From: Alistipes sp.
Lineage (GTDB): Bacteria > Bacteroidota > Bacteroidia > Bacteroidales > Rikenellaceae
DNA: 64,000 nucleotides
Assembly (NCBI GenBank): GCA_017436185.1
Contig: JAFSDP010000011.1
Coordinates: 1 to 64,000, forward strand
Direction of reading: 5' to 3'
Of the stretch, positions 33,569 to 41,788 are shown one piece after another. How positions within the stretch are numbered: position 1 is the first letter of the stretch; the number at the start of each line of letters is the position of its first letter. Below the pieces are notes generated by a model. It did no database searches, had not been told where the DNA came from, and saw only the letters and a list, made by a program, of their open reading frames with translations. The position numbers were made by a program, and so were the translations under genes.

Positions 33569-33940
33569 ATGAAAAATTTGGTGATGAATTTCTTGCGTCA
33601 GGAGGGTTTTCAGCCCCAGGAGACGCCGTTTGGTATCGCATTCAAGGCCGATGGCCTGAGCTATGCTGTGCTTATCGACGAGGATGACAGTCAGTTCCTG
33701 CGTATCGCTCTGCCCAACATCTTTGACGTAACGGCCGAGAATCGTGTGGCTGTTTTGGAGGCCATCAACACGGTCAATATGGATATGAAGGTCTCGAAGA
33801 CCTGCATCTGGGGTGACAGCGTAACCGTCTTTGTCGAGCAGCTCATCGACGAGAGCCCCGAGTTGGGCGACATCATCCCCCGCACGCTGCGTATTATGAA
33901 TGGTACGCGTCGTTCGTTCTACAAGGCCATCGAGGAGTAA
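33569..33940 (+). CDS. YbjN-like small protein
   Basis: A 123-residue acidic protein that resembles the YbjN family, whose fold is like type III secretion chaperones: an N-terminal helix (FLRQEGFQ), strands (FKADGLSYAVLIDEDDSQFLRIALPNIFD), then a helix (AVLEAINTVNMDMKVSK) and further strands and helices. The match is by pattern, so moderate. It is tightly linked to the kinase-AAA+ gene (18 bases) and followed by a strong terminator, so the two form a two-gene unit. A role as substrate adaptor or chaperone for the AAA+ module is plausible but inferred. Confidence 0.8.
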   Translation: MKNLVMNFLRQEGFQPQETPFGIAFKADGLSYAVLIDEDDSQFLRIALPNIFDVTAENRVAVLEAINTVNMDMKVSKTCIWGDSVTVFVEQLIDESPELGDIIPRTLRIMNGTRRSFYKAIEE

Positions 33941-33967
33941 AAGAAACCGTCAGAATTTCTTGAAACA

Positions 33968-34002
33968 AAACAGGGAGCCCTTTTGGGGTTCCCTGTTTTT
34001 GT
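33968..34002 (+). terminator. Terminator of the kinase-AAA+/YbjN unit
   Basis: ACAGGGAGCCC pairs with GGGGTTCCCTGT around TTTT and is followed by TTTTTG. lptD ends just beyond on the other strand. Confidence 0.88.
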
Positions 34003-34016
34003 AGGTATCCTATACG

Positions 34017-36764
34017 TTAGTACATATTGTCGTACATCGATTGCGACTTGTCGTACTTAAGGTCTTGCAGCGAGGCGGCCTTCACACCGATGTTGAAACT
34101 CCAACTGCGGTGGAAGCCGAAGGGAATCCACGAGAAGGACATCTGCCAGCAGTGCAGGTCGCGCGTAATGGAGATGGCCGAGGTGGTCAGTTTACGCTCC
34201 TTAATATCGAAACCGCCCTGGAACGTAACACCCATCTTGGGGGTCAGATTGACCGAGCCGTTGAAACCTACGGTCTGGGTGATATTCTTGCGGTAGCCCG
34301 TCGTGCCGTTATTGACATACGAGATGGAGTAGTTGACCGCATAGTTGAAACCAAAGTTCCACGGCAACGAGAAGTCGTAGTAGGTCTGGGTCATATATTG
34401 TCGTCTCAGGACGGGGTCCATATGCCCATAGGGGTCGTAGAAGGGGTTTTGGTATTCGGGCGGAATACTCGTAATATCGTTGATGGCCGTCTGTGAGCGG
34501 TCTTCTCTGGATTTGAAGGTGTAACCGAACGACCAACCGAGCGAGGTGAGTCGGCCCGGGAAGAAGAGTTTGTCGATACGACGGCCCTGCGGAGTGACTC
34601 GGTAGGGGTCGAGCGTGGTCGAGAAGTTGATACCGAAGTTCTTGAACAGGGTCGTACGGAACGATACGGGGATGGTCGAGAGCTTCATCGAGTCGGCCAG
34701 GAAGTTGTACGAGGCGCTCAGACGGAACTCATCGATGAGTTTAATCTTCTTCACACCCGACGTATCACGCTTCGAGAGCACCTTCATCTCCAAGTTCTGC
34801 GACAGCGACATATTCATCGACATCTGGCGACCTGCCGAGGGAACACCGTAGGCATTCACGGCGTAGGGCGAGTAGGTCGTCACACGACCCGTCGAGTCGG
34901 TCTGGCGGGTGCGGAAGTAGCCATACTTCGGATCCGAGAAGTCGGGCGCATACGAGAAGCCGATCGAGGGGGTGATGGTGTGGCGAATGGCCTGAATTTT
35001 ACGGTCTTTCTTCTTCTTGGTGAAGTCGAACATACCGTAGATGGTCGTCGAGGCCGAGGCGTTGAGCGAGTAGTTGTACAGACGGAAGAATCCGTAGTCG
35101 GTCGGAAGCGTATCGGTCTGGTTCGTTACGGGGTTCCACTCATACTCCTGACGCTTGAAGTACCACTTCTCGTTGTAGTTGAACGAGGGGGTGAAGTTGA
35201 TGTAATTCAGGATGTTGAACGAGGCCGACACGGGCAGCGAGTGCTCAATGCCGTTCTTCATATTCTCGAGCGTCTTTTTCGAGAAAATCTCATCCTCGGT
35301 AGTCGATACCGAGTTGGTCATCTTGGCCGTATATTGCATCGAAATCTTCTCGTACCAGCGGTCTTTGCCCACCTTCTCCTTGCGTTTGAAGGGATAGACG
35401 CGCGAGACGTTGAAGACCATCGTCGGCAGCGTAACGGAGATGGTCTGATTTTGCGAGTTTTGCGACACGGCCATATTTGCCGAGAAGGAGAAGGGCGTTC
35501 CGGCCCAATTCTTCGAGAAGGCAATCGACGAGTTGGTCTGCGTCGAGAGAATGTCGTTCAGGTTGGTGGCCGAGTAGCGGTTGTAACCACTCGTGGCAAA
35601 GTTTACCGAGGCCGAGAAGGTGGTACCCGGGTTGGCCTTGGGGTCCTGCTGGTGCGACCATTGGATGCGGAAGTTCTTCTGCTTGACATAGTCGGGCTCG
35701 CCCTTCTCGCCGCTCTTGATCGACGAATACTGCATATTGAAGCTGCCGCTGTACTTATAACGCTTGATGTAGCGCGAGGCGGCCGATGCCTCCCACGAGC
35801 CGAGCGTATAGAAACCGCCTCGAACGGCCAGGTCGGCGTGGTCACTCAGGGTGAAGTAGTAACCCAAATCACGCAGGAAGAAGCCCTTCGAGTACTCCTC
35901 ACCGAAGGTGGGCATCAACAGACCCGACTTCGGCCCCGAACTGATGGGGAAGAAACCCTCGGGGATACCAAGGAAGTAGATGGGCACATCCTCGAGCACC
36001 AGGTAGGCGGGGCCCGTGATGACCTTCTTGCCGGGGATCACCTTTGCCTTGGTCATCGCCAAGTAGAAGTGGGGGTGGTCGGTCTGCTCGCAGGTGGTGT
36101 ATTTACCGTTCTCGATGTTGATGACATTGTCTGCCATCTTCTTTACCGAGCCGCCCACCAGCCAGCCGTCGCCCTGCTGGGTGGCTACGCCCTTGATCTT
36201 GGCCTTGCCCGTGTCGAGGTTGTAGGTGATGGTGTCCATCGCATAGGTGGCACTGCCCTCGCTGTACTCGGGCTTGGTGGTGGTCCATTTGCCATCCACC
36301 GAGTCGGGCTTGCCGTAGGCATAGACCAACTTCGACTCCATATCGATACGCATAAAGTCGGCCTTGAGGTTCGACTCCTGGTAGGTTACGTCGCCCTGAT
36401 TGTAGATATAGACCAACTTATTCTTTACGTCATAGACCAGCGAGTCGCTGTTCTTACCCGTGATGGGGTCGTCGAGGAATTTGCCTGCGGGGCGGGGTTG
36501 GCGGGCCGAGTCTTGCTGCTCGGCGGCCAACGTGTCGATGGTGATGACCATCGTATCGGGCTGCACGGTGTCGGTTTGGGGGGCTTGCGTGCGGTTGCGA
36601 CGTGCCTCACGACGCAGACGGCGACGCTCCCTATCCGAGAGGGTGTCCGACAGGGGTTGTTCGCTCCGCACGGCCGCCAGCGAATCTTCGATGCGAAGCA
36701 CATCGAGGCTCTTTGCCCTCGGGAAGGCAAAGACCAGATGGGCTGCCAGCATCACCACAGCCAT
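34017..36764 (-). CDS. lptD: LPS-assembly protein LptD
   Basis: A ~915-residue outer-membrane protein that inserts lipopolysaccharide into the outer leaflet. A signal segment is followed by a low-complexity linker (TLSDRERRRLRREARRNRT), an OstA-like beta-jellyroll (YDVKNKLVYIYNQGDVTYQE..., about 105-330) and a long barrel of alternating strands to the end. The start is uncertain. The -7 box on the minus strand at 36908-36901 excludes all upstream Met codons; the first ATG after it is at 36764, but its signal would lack basic residues. A TTG at 36797 would give MEKRTIKYLVSM..., a better signal peptide. It is divergent from the amidase gene. Confidence 0.88.
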   Translation of the reverse strand: MAVVMLAAHLVFAFPRAKSLDVLRIEDSLAAVRSEQPLSDTLSDRERRRLRREARRNRTQAPQTDTVQPDTMVITIDTLAAEQQDSARQPRPAGKFLDDPITGKNSDSLVYDVKNKLVYIYNQGDVTYQESNLKADFMRIDMESKLVYAYGKPDSVDGKWTTTKPEYSEGSATYAMDTITYNLDTGKAKIKGVATQQGDGWLVGGSVKKMADNVINIENGKYTTCEQTDHPHFYLAMTKAKVIPGKKVITGPAYLVLEDVPIYFLGIPEGFFPISSGPKSGLLMPTFGEEYSKGFFLRDLGYYFTLSDHADLAVRGGFYTLGSWEASAASRYIKRYKYSGSFNMQYSSIKSGEKGEPDYVKQKNFRIQWSHQQDPKANPGTTFSASVNFATSGYNRYSATNLNDILSTQTNSSIAFSKNWAGTPFSFSANMAVSQNSQNQTISVTLPTMVFNVSRVYPFKRKEKVGKDRWYEKISMQYTAKMTNSVSTTEDEIFSKKTLENMKNGIEHSLPVSASFNILNYINFTPSFNYNEKWYFKRQEYEWNPVTNQTDTLPTDYGFFRLYNYSLNASASTTIYGMFDFTKKKKDRKIQAIRHTITPSIGFSYAPDFSDPKYGYFRTRQTDSTGRVTTYSPYAVNAYGVPSAGRQMSMNMSLSQNLEMKVLSKRDTSGVKKIKLIDEFRLSASYNFLADSMKLSTIPVSFRTTLFKNFGINFSTTLDPYRVTPQGRRIDKLFFPGRLTSLGWSFGYTFKSREDRSQTAINDITSIPPEYQNPFYDPYGHMDPVLRRQYMTQTYYDFSLPWNFGFNYAVNYSISYVNNGTTGYRKNITQTVGFNGSVNLTPKMGVTFQGGFDIKERKLTTSAISITRDLHCWQMSFSWIPFGFHRSWSFNIGVKAASLQDLKYDKSQSMYDNMY

Positions 36765-36900
36765 CGAAACGAGATATTTTATGGTTCTTTTCTCCAAAAT
36801 ACGCTTAAAAACCGAAAATTTTCCGTACTTTTGCCGACAAAGTCGGCAAACCACCTCCGGGGAGCACCTTGCGCCCTTTTTTGGCGGGGTTTCGGCCGGA

Positions 36901-36908
36901 CAAAGATA
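36901..36908 (-). promoter_or_regulatory. -7 box for lptD
   Basis: TATCTTTG on the minus strand, with TTTG about 21 bases upstream. It leaves a leader of over 100 bases before the first usable start. Confidence 0.68.
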
Positions 36909-36948
36909 GTTAAAATTTGCAGATAGCATCAAAATCCGACCTCTAAAA

Positions 36949-38229
36949 ATGCGCGCGCGAAAGATTCTTTTATCGATAATCCTGCTCTTTGCACTCGTTA
37001 TAAACGTTGCGGCACAGGAAAAAATTGCCCACGGTATTTGTGTCATTGTGCTCGATGCCGGCCACGGCGGCAACGACCCCGGTGCGGTCTATGGCAGCCT
37101 GAAGGAGAAGGATATTACGCTCAAAGTGGTGCAGCGTCTCGGCAAGAAGATCGAGCAGGGGATGCCCGGTGTGAAGGTGGTCTATACCCGCACCTCGGAC
37201 AAGGCCCTCGCCCCGACCAAAATCGAGGATTTGCAGCGCCGTGCCGATATTGCCAACGCTGCCGAGGGCGATCTGTTCCTCTCGGTACACGTCAATGCGG
37301 CCCGCTCGACCAAGGCTCGAGGGGTTGAGACCCTCATTATGGGTGAGACGCCCAAGGAGCAGCAGTACAACGAGGAGGCCCTCTTCTCGTCGAATCGTGA
37401 CGACCTGTTGGATATGTCGAACGAGCGTGAGGCGGCCATCGTGCGTGCCTACATCCAAAACCTGCAATTCACCTACGGCGAGTACAGCGAAACGCTGGCC
37501 CGTTGCATCCAGAAGCGTTATGTGGCGGCAGGTCGCCCCTCGCGTGGCGTGAAAAAACAGCCGTTGCGTGTCCTCTATGCCACCAATATGCCGGGTGTGC
37601 TGACCGAGATCGGCTTTATGTCGAACAAGGAGGATTTGGCCTACCTGAAGTCGGACAAGGGGTTGGACCGCATTGTGAATGAACTCTATCAGGCCGTTGG
37701 CGACTATTCGCTGCACCTGTTGCGTCTGCGTTCGGCCCAAGAGAGTGCCGCTCCGAGCGAGCCGAAAGCCGAGCCGAAGGCGGAGGTGAAACCCGAGCCG
37801 AAACCCGAAGCTCCCAAGCAGGAGGATCCTCAACTCTACAACCCCCGCCTCTATTCGCCCAAGAAGGCCGACCAGACCCCTGCTCCCGCTCCGCAGCCCG
37901 CTGCGCCGAAGGTAGAGGAGAAGAAGCCTGCTGCTCCGAAGGCCGAGACCAAAAAGCCCGCTTCGCAGCCCGCTGCCCCGAAGAGCTATTACACGGTGCA
38001 GGTGATGGCCTCCAAGAAGAGCCTTTCGCGCACGGCACAGGAGTTTAAGAGCTACCGAGGTCGTGTGCACGAATACCAAGGCGAGGGGACTTACCGTTAT
38101 AAGTACGGTGTGGGTCAATATGCCACCCGTGCCGAGGCCTCACGAGCCGCCTCGGCCGTGCGCAAAACCTTCCCCAATGCCTTTGTGGTGGCCGTTTCGG
38201 AGGGCCGCACGGTGACGGGAAACAAATAG
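36949..38229 (+). CDS. N-acetylmuramoyl-L-alanine amidase with SPOR domain
   Basis: A 426-residue exported cell-wall amidase (signal peptide about 1-22, ending VAAQ). The Amidase_3 domain (about 28-265) shows the zinc His in VLDAGHGGNDPGA (about 39), SVHVNAA with a second His near 117 and the catalytic Glu in LTEIGFMSN near 220. A long Pro/Ala/Lys/Glu linker (about 268-340) leads to a SPOR domain (YYTVQVMASKKSL...VGQYATRAEASRAASAV, about 345-415) that binds denuded septal glycan. So it probably splits the septum during division. It lies head-to-head with lptD. Confidence 0.94.
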   Translation: MRARKILLSIILLFALVINVAAQEKIAHGICVIVLDAGHGGNDPGAVYGSLKEKDITLKVVQRLGKKIEQGMPGVKVVYTRTSDKALAPTKIEDLQRRADIANAAEGDLFLSVHVNAARSTKARGVETLIMGETPKEQQYNEEALFSSNRDDLLDMSNEREAAIVRAYIQNLQFTYGEYSETLARCIQKRYVAAGRPSRGVKKQPLRVLYATNMPGVLTEIGFMSNKEDLAYLKSDKGLDRIVNELYQAVGDYSLHLLRLRSAQESAAPSEPKAEPKAEVKPEPKPEAPKQEDPQLYNPRLYSPKKADQTPAPAPQPAAPKVEEKKPAAPKAETKKPASQPAAPKSYYTVQVMASKKSLSRTAQEFKSYRGRVHEYQGEGTYRYKYGVGQYATRAEASRAASAVRKTFPNAFVVAVSEGRTVTGNK

Positions 38230-38261
38230 AAAAAGAAGAAATTTCAGTCAAGGAATAAAAG

Positions 38262-39272
38262 ATGAAACGTGAAGCAAAAATCGGAATCTTCGGTGTTGCG
38301 ATGATTCTGTTGGCGTGGGGCGGCATCCGCTTTTTGAGTGGGTTGGATGTCTTTGCCCGCAACGTGGAGTATGTAGCTGCCTACGATCAGGTGAGCGGCG
38401 TGGCCGAGGCTTCGGCCGTGATGATGAAGGGCGTGAAGGTGGGTACGGTGACGGCCATCGAGTTGAGCCCCAACCTCCGTAACGAGGTGTTGTTGCACCT
38501 GACCATCAAGCGCGAGTATCGCATCCCCCGCAATTCGGAGGCCCGCATCTTCAGCGATGGGCTGATGGGTGGCAAGGCCATCGAGATTGTGCTGGGCGAC
38601 AGCCCCGAGTACCTCGAGCGAGGCGATACCATCCCCTCGAGCCACACCCCCGACCTGATGTCGATGGCCGGCTCGGAGTTGGACTTCTTCAAAAACCGCT
38701 TTGCCGAAATATCGGATGCGCTGACCCGCACGCTCAACAACCTGAATACCATCTTGGAGCAGAATGCCGCCCATCTGAACGGCACGATGGCCCATCTGAA
38801 TACCCTTTCGGGCGATATGGCCGACCTGATGGGCGAGGAGAAGGCACAGCTGGCCGAGATGTTGGAGGGGCTTACCACCTTCTCGACGATGTTGGGCGAG
38901 AGCGCCCCGAAGGTGGACAGCCTGCTGGGTGGCGTGAATCACCTCGTAGCGCAACTCGACGAGCAGCACTTTGCCGAGGAGCTGACCTCGACCGTGGGGA
39001 ACCTCTCGGCACTGCTTGAGAAGCTCAACGAGGGCGAAGGCTCACTGGGTCAGCTTCTTAACGACAAGCAAATGTACGACAACCTGACGGCTGCCAGCGA
39101 GAATCTTTCGCTGTTGTTGGCCGATTTGAAGGCCAATCCGGCTCGTTATGTGCACCTCTCGGTCTTCGGTAAGGATGCCGAGAAGCAGAAAGAGAAGGCC
39201 GAGAAACGTGCCGCCAAGCGGGCTGAAAAGGCCGAGAAGAAGGCCGCCAAGGCGGCTGCCAAAGCCAATTAA
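38262..39272 (+). CDS. MlaD/MCE-domain protein
   Basis: A 336-residue inner-membrane protein with one N-terminal transmembrane helix (about 8-28), an MCE/MlaD domain (about 35-120: YDQVSGVAEASAVMMKGVKVG...ARIFSDGLMGGKAIEIVLGD), a long helical stretch (about 135-270) and a tail of Lys/Ala/Glu repeats (KAEKRAAKRAEKAEKKAAKA). The family moves phospholipids between the membranes. No MlaE permease or MlaF ATPase gene is adjacent, so the partners are elsewhere. 32 bases after the amidase gene. Confidence 0.92.
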   Translation: MKREAKIGIFGVAMILLAWGGIRFLSGLDVFARNVEYVAAYDQVSGVAEASAVMMKGVKVGTVTAIELSPNLRNEVLLHLTIKREYRIPRNSEARIFSDGLMGGKAIEIVLGDSPEYLERGDTIPSSHTPDLMSMAGSELDFFKNRFAEISDALTRTLNNLNTILEQNAAHLNGTMAHLNTLSGDMADLMGEEKAQLAEMLEGLTTFSTMLGESAPKVDSLLGGVNHLVAQLDEQHFAEELTSTVGNLSALLEKLNEGEGSLGQLLNDKQMYDNLTAASENLSLLLADLKANPARYVHLSVFGKDAEKQKEKAEKRAAKRAEKAEKKAAKAAAKAN

Positions 39273-39280
39273 CCGAAGCG

Positions 39281-41773
39281 ATGATCTACCCCGCCACCTT
39301 TGAACAAAAAATCGGTTTCGACCGCCTGCGTGAGCAGGTGGCCGCCCGTTGTACGATGGCCTCGGCCCGCCGTCTGATAGCCGACGAAGGCTTCTCGACC
39401 TCGCCCCGTGAGATTGAGCAACGCCTGACGTTGGCCGATGAGATGCGCAGCCTCAGGCTGATGGAGTACGACTTTCCGGGTGGCGACTATCCCGATATTG
39501 AGCCGTTGGTGCAGAAGATGCGCATCGAGGGCACCTTTTTGGATGTAGCCGAGGTGGCTACGCTGGGTCGTGCGTTGCGCACGGTCGGGGCGGTGGTGCG
39601 CTTTGTCGAGCATCGCCAAGCGGCCTATCCCGCGCTCTATCGCCTTTCACGAGGGGTGGAGTCCTTCCCCGAATTGGTGGCCGAGATTGAGCGGGTGGTC
39701 GATGAGCGTGACGAGGTGCGGGATTCGGCCTCTGACGAACTTTTCTCGATTCGCCGAGCCATCCGTGAGCGCGAGGGCCAGGCGGCCAAACGTCTGCAAC
39801 AGGTTCTGCAGGCGGCCAAGCGGGCGGGTATTGTCGAGAGCGATGCCCAACTCTCGGTGCGTGACGGCAAGACGGTGATTCCCGTCTCGGCGGCCAACAA
39901 ACGCAAGTTGGCGGGCTTCATCCACGACGAGTCGGCTACGGGTCGCACCTTCTATGTCGAGCCGGTCGAGGTGGTCGAGCTGAACAACGAGTTGCGCGAG
40001 TTGGAGTATGCCGAGCGACGTGAGATTGTCCGCATCCTGACGCTTTTGACCGAGCAGATGCGCCCCGAAGCGGCCCTCATTGAGGCCTCGGGCGACTACC
40101 TGAGCCACGTCGATATGTTGCGTGCCAAGGCCGATTGGGCCATCGAGAATCGCTGCGTGAAGCCCATCCTTTCGCTCGACGATAGGTTGGTGCTCAAGGA
40201 GGCCCGCCATCCGATTTTGGAGCAGAGCCTTAAGCAGCAGGGGCGTGAGATTGTCCCCCTGTCGTTGGAGCTAGACCGCACGAAACATATTTTGGTCATC
40301 TCGGGCCCCAATGCCGGCGGTAAGTCGGTCTGTTTGAAGACGACGGGCATTGTGCAGTATATGTGCCAATGCGGCTTTTTGGTCCCTGCGGCCGAGAGTT
40401 CGGAACTGCCTGTCTTCCGCTCGTTGATGATTGATATTGGCGACGAACAGTCGATGGATAACGACCTTTCGACCTACTCGTCGCACCTGAGTAATATGAA
40501 ACAGATGTTGGCCGGCGCCTCGCCCCACACGTTGGTCTTGATCGATGAGTTTGGCTCGGGTACCGAGCCGGTCATCGGCGGAGCCATCGCCGAGGCCATC
40601 CTCGAGCGTCTTCTCGAGCGGGGATGCTACGGCGTCATCACGACCCACTACGCCAACATCAAATACTACGCATCGCAGACCGAGGGCATCTCGAATGGTG
40701 CAATGGCCTTCGATGTACAACATATCCGTCCGCTGTTCCGCCTCGAGCAGGGCAAGCCGGGCAGTTCGTTTGCCGTGGAGATTGCCCGCAAGATGGGGCT
40801 GCCCGAGGAGTTGATTCGCCGTGCAGGCGACAAGGCCGGCTCGGACCACATCAATCTGGAGCGTCAGCTGCGTGAGATTGCCCGTGACCGCCACTATTGG
40901 GAGCAGAAACGTGATCGCATCCGCCTTACGGACCGCAAGGTCGAGGAGCTGGAGCAGAACTATACCGAGCAACTGCAACGCATTCAGGCCGAGCGCCAAG
41001 AGATTCTGCGCCGAGCCAAGGAGGAGGCGCAGGCGATGATTGCCGAGGCCAACCGCCAAATCGAGCAGACCATCAAGGCCATCCGTGAGGCGCAGGCCGA
41101 GAAGGAGATGACCCGCCTGGCACGTCGCGAGTTGGAGGAGTTCCGCACCCGCATCGAGGAGGCCGATGCCGCCGCCCGTCAGGAGGAGGTGCAGCGTGAG
41201 ATTGAGCGCATCGAGCGTCGCCGCAAGCGCCGTGAGGAGCGCAAGGCCCAGCGGGGCGAGCAGACAGCCGAAACGCCCATCGTGGAGCAACCCAAACCGC
41301 AGGAGGTGGTGGTGGGCTCGAAGGTTAAGATGGTGGGCCAAGCGGTGGTCGGCGTGGTGCAGGCCATCCAGGGCAAGCGGGTACAGGTGGCCTTCGGGCA
41401 GATGCTCACGACGGTCAATCGCAACCTCTTGACGGTGGTTTCGAACAGCGAGTACCGTGAGGCTACCCGCCCGACCACCGCCCGAACGACCTACTCGTCG
41501 GGTATCTCGGAGCGTAAATTGAGTTTCCGTGACCACATCGACGTGCGAGGTATGCGTGTCGATGAGGCGCTCGAAGAGGTGCGTGACTTTATCGACGATG
41601 CCACGATGCTGGCCGTCGGGTCGGTTACGATCCTGCACGGCAAGGGCACGGGGGCACTTAAAGAGGAGATTCGCCGCTACCTGCGTACGGTGCGTGAGGT
41701 GGCCACCGTGGCCGACGAACACGCCGACCGAGGCGGAGCGGGCATTACGATAGTAACTTTTCACAATTCCTAA
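39281..41773 (+). CDS. mutS2: MutS2 family endonuclease
   Basis: A 830-residue cytoplasmic MutS2. Core domain, then the ABC-type ATPase with Walker A GPNAGGKSVCL (about 342-352) and the Walker B/signature region LVLIDEFGSGTEPVIGGAIAEA. A long coiled coil follows (about 520-660, rich in E, R, Q). The C-terminal Smr domain (about 752-828) has HIDVRGMRVDEAL and the catalytic-type HGKGTGAL. MutS2 is not a mismatch-repair protein; relatives suppress recombination or act on collided ribosomes. It starts 8 bases after mlaD. Confidence 0.95.
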   Translation: MIYPATFEQKIGFDRLREQVAARCTMASARRLIADEGFSTSPREIEQRLTLADEMRSLRLMEYDFPGGDYPDIEPLVQKMRIEGTFLDVAEVATLGRALRTVGAVVRFVEHRQAAYPALYRLSRGVESFPELVAEIERVVDERDEVRDSASDELFSIRRAIREREGQAAKRLQQVLQAAKRAGIVESDAQLSVRDGKTVIPVSAANKRKLAGFIHDESATGRTFYVEPVEVVELNNELRELEYAERREIVRILTLLTEQMRPEAALIEASGDYLSHVDMLRAKADWAIENRCVKPILSLDDRLVLKEARHPILEQSLKQQGREIVPLSLELDRTKHILVISGPNAGGKSVCLKTTGIVQYMCQCGFLVPAAESSELPVFRSLMIDIGDEQSMDNDLSTYSSHLSNMKQMLAGASPHTLVLIDEFGSGTEPVIGGAIAEAILERLLERGCYGVITTHYANIKYYASQTEGISNGAMAFDVQHIRPLFRLEQGKPGSSFAVEIARKMGLPEELIRRAGDKAGSDHINLERQLREIARDRHYWEQKRDRIRLTDRKVEELEQNYTEQLQRIQAERQEILRRAKEEAQAMIAEANRQIEQTIKAIREAQAEKEMTRLARRELEEFRTRIEEADAAARQEEVQREIERIERRRKRREERKAQRGEQTAETPIVEQPKPQEVVVGSKVKMVGQAVVGVVQAIQGKRVQVAFGQMLTTVNRNLLTVVSNSEYREATRPTTARTTYSSGISERKLSFRDHIDVRGMRVDEALEEVRDFIDDATMLAVGSVTILHGKGTGALKEEIRRYLRTVREVATVADEHADRGGAGITIVTFHNS

Positions 41774-41788
41774 AAGCCAACAAAAACG

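Noticed and set aside
34980..36926. 648-codon plus-strand frame antisense to lptD
   Set aside because: lptD has clear signal, jellyroll and barrel pattern; the antisense product is a Val/Gly/Arg-rich shadow.
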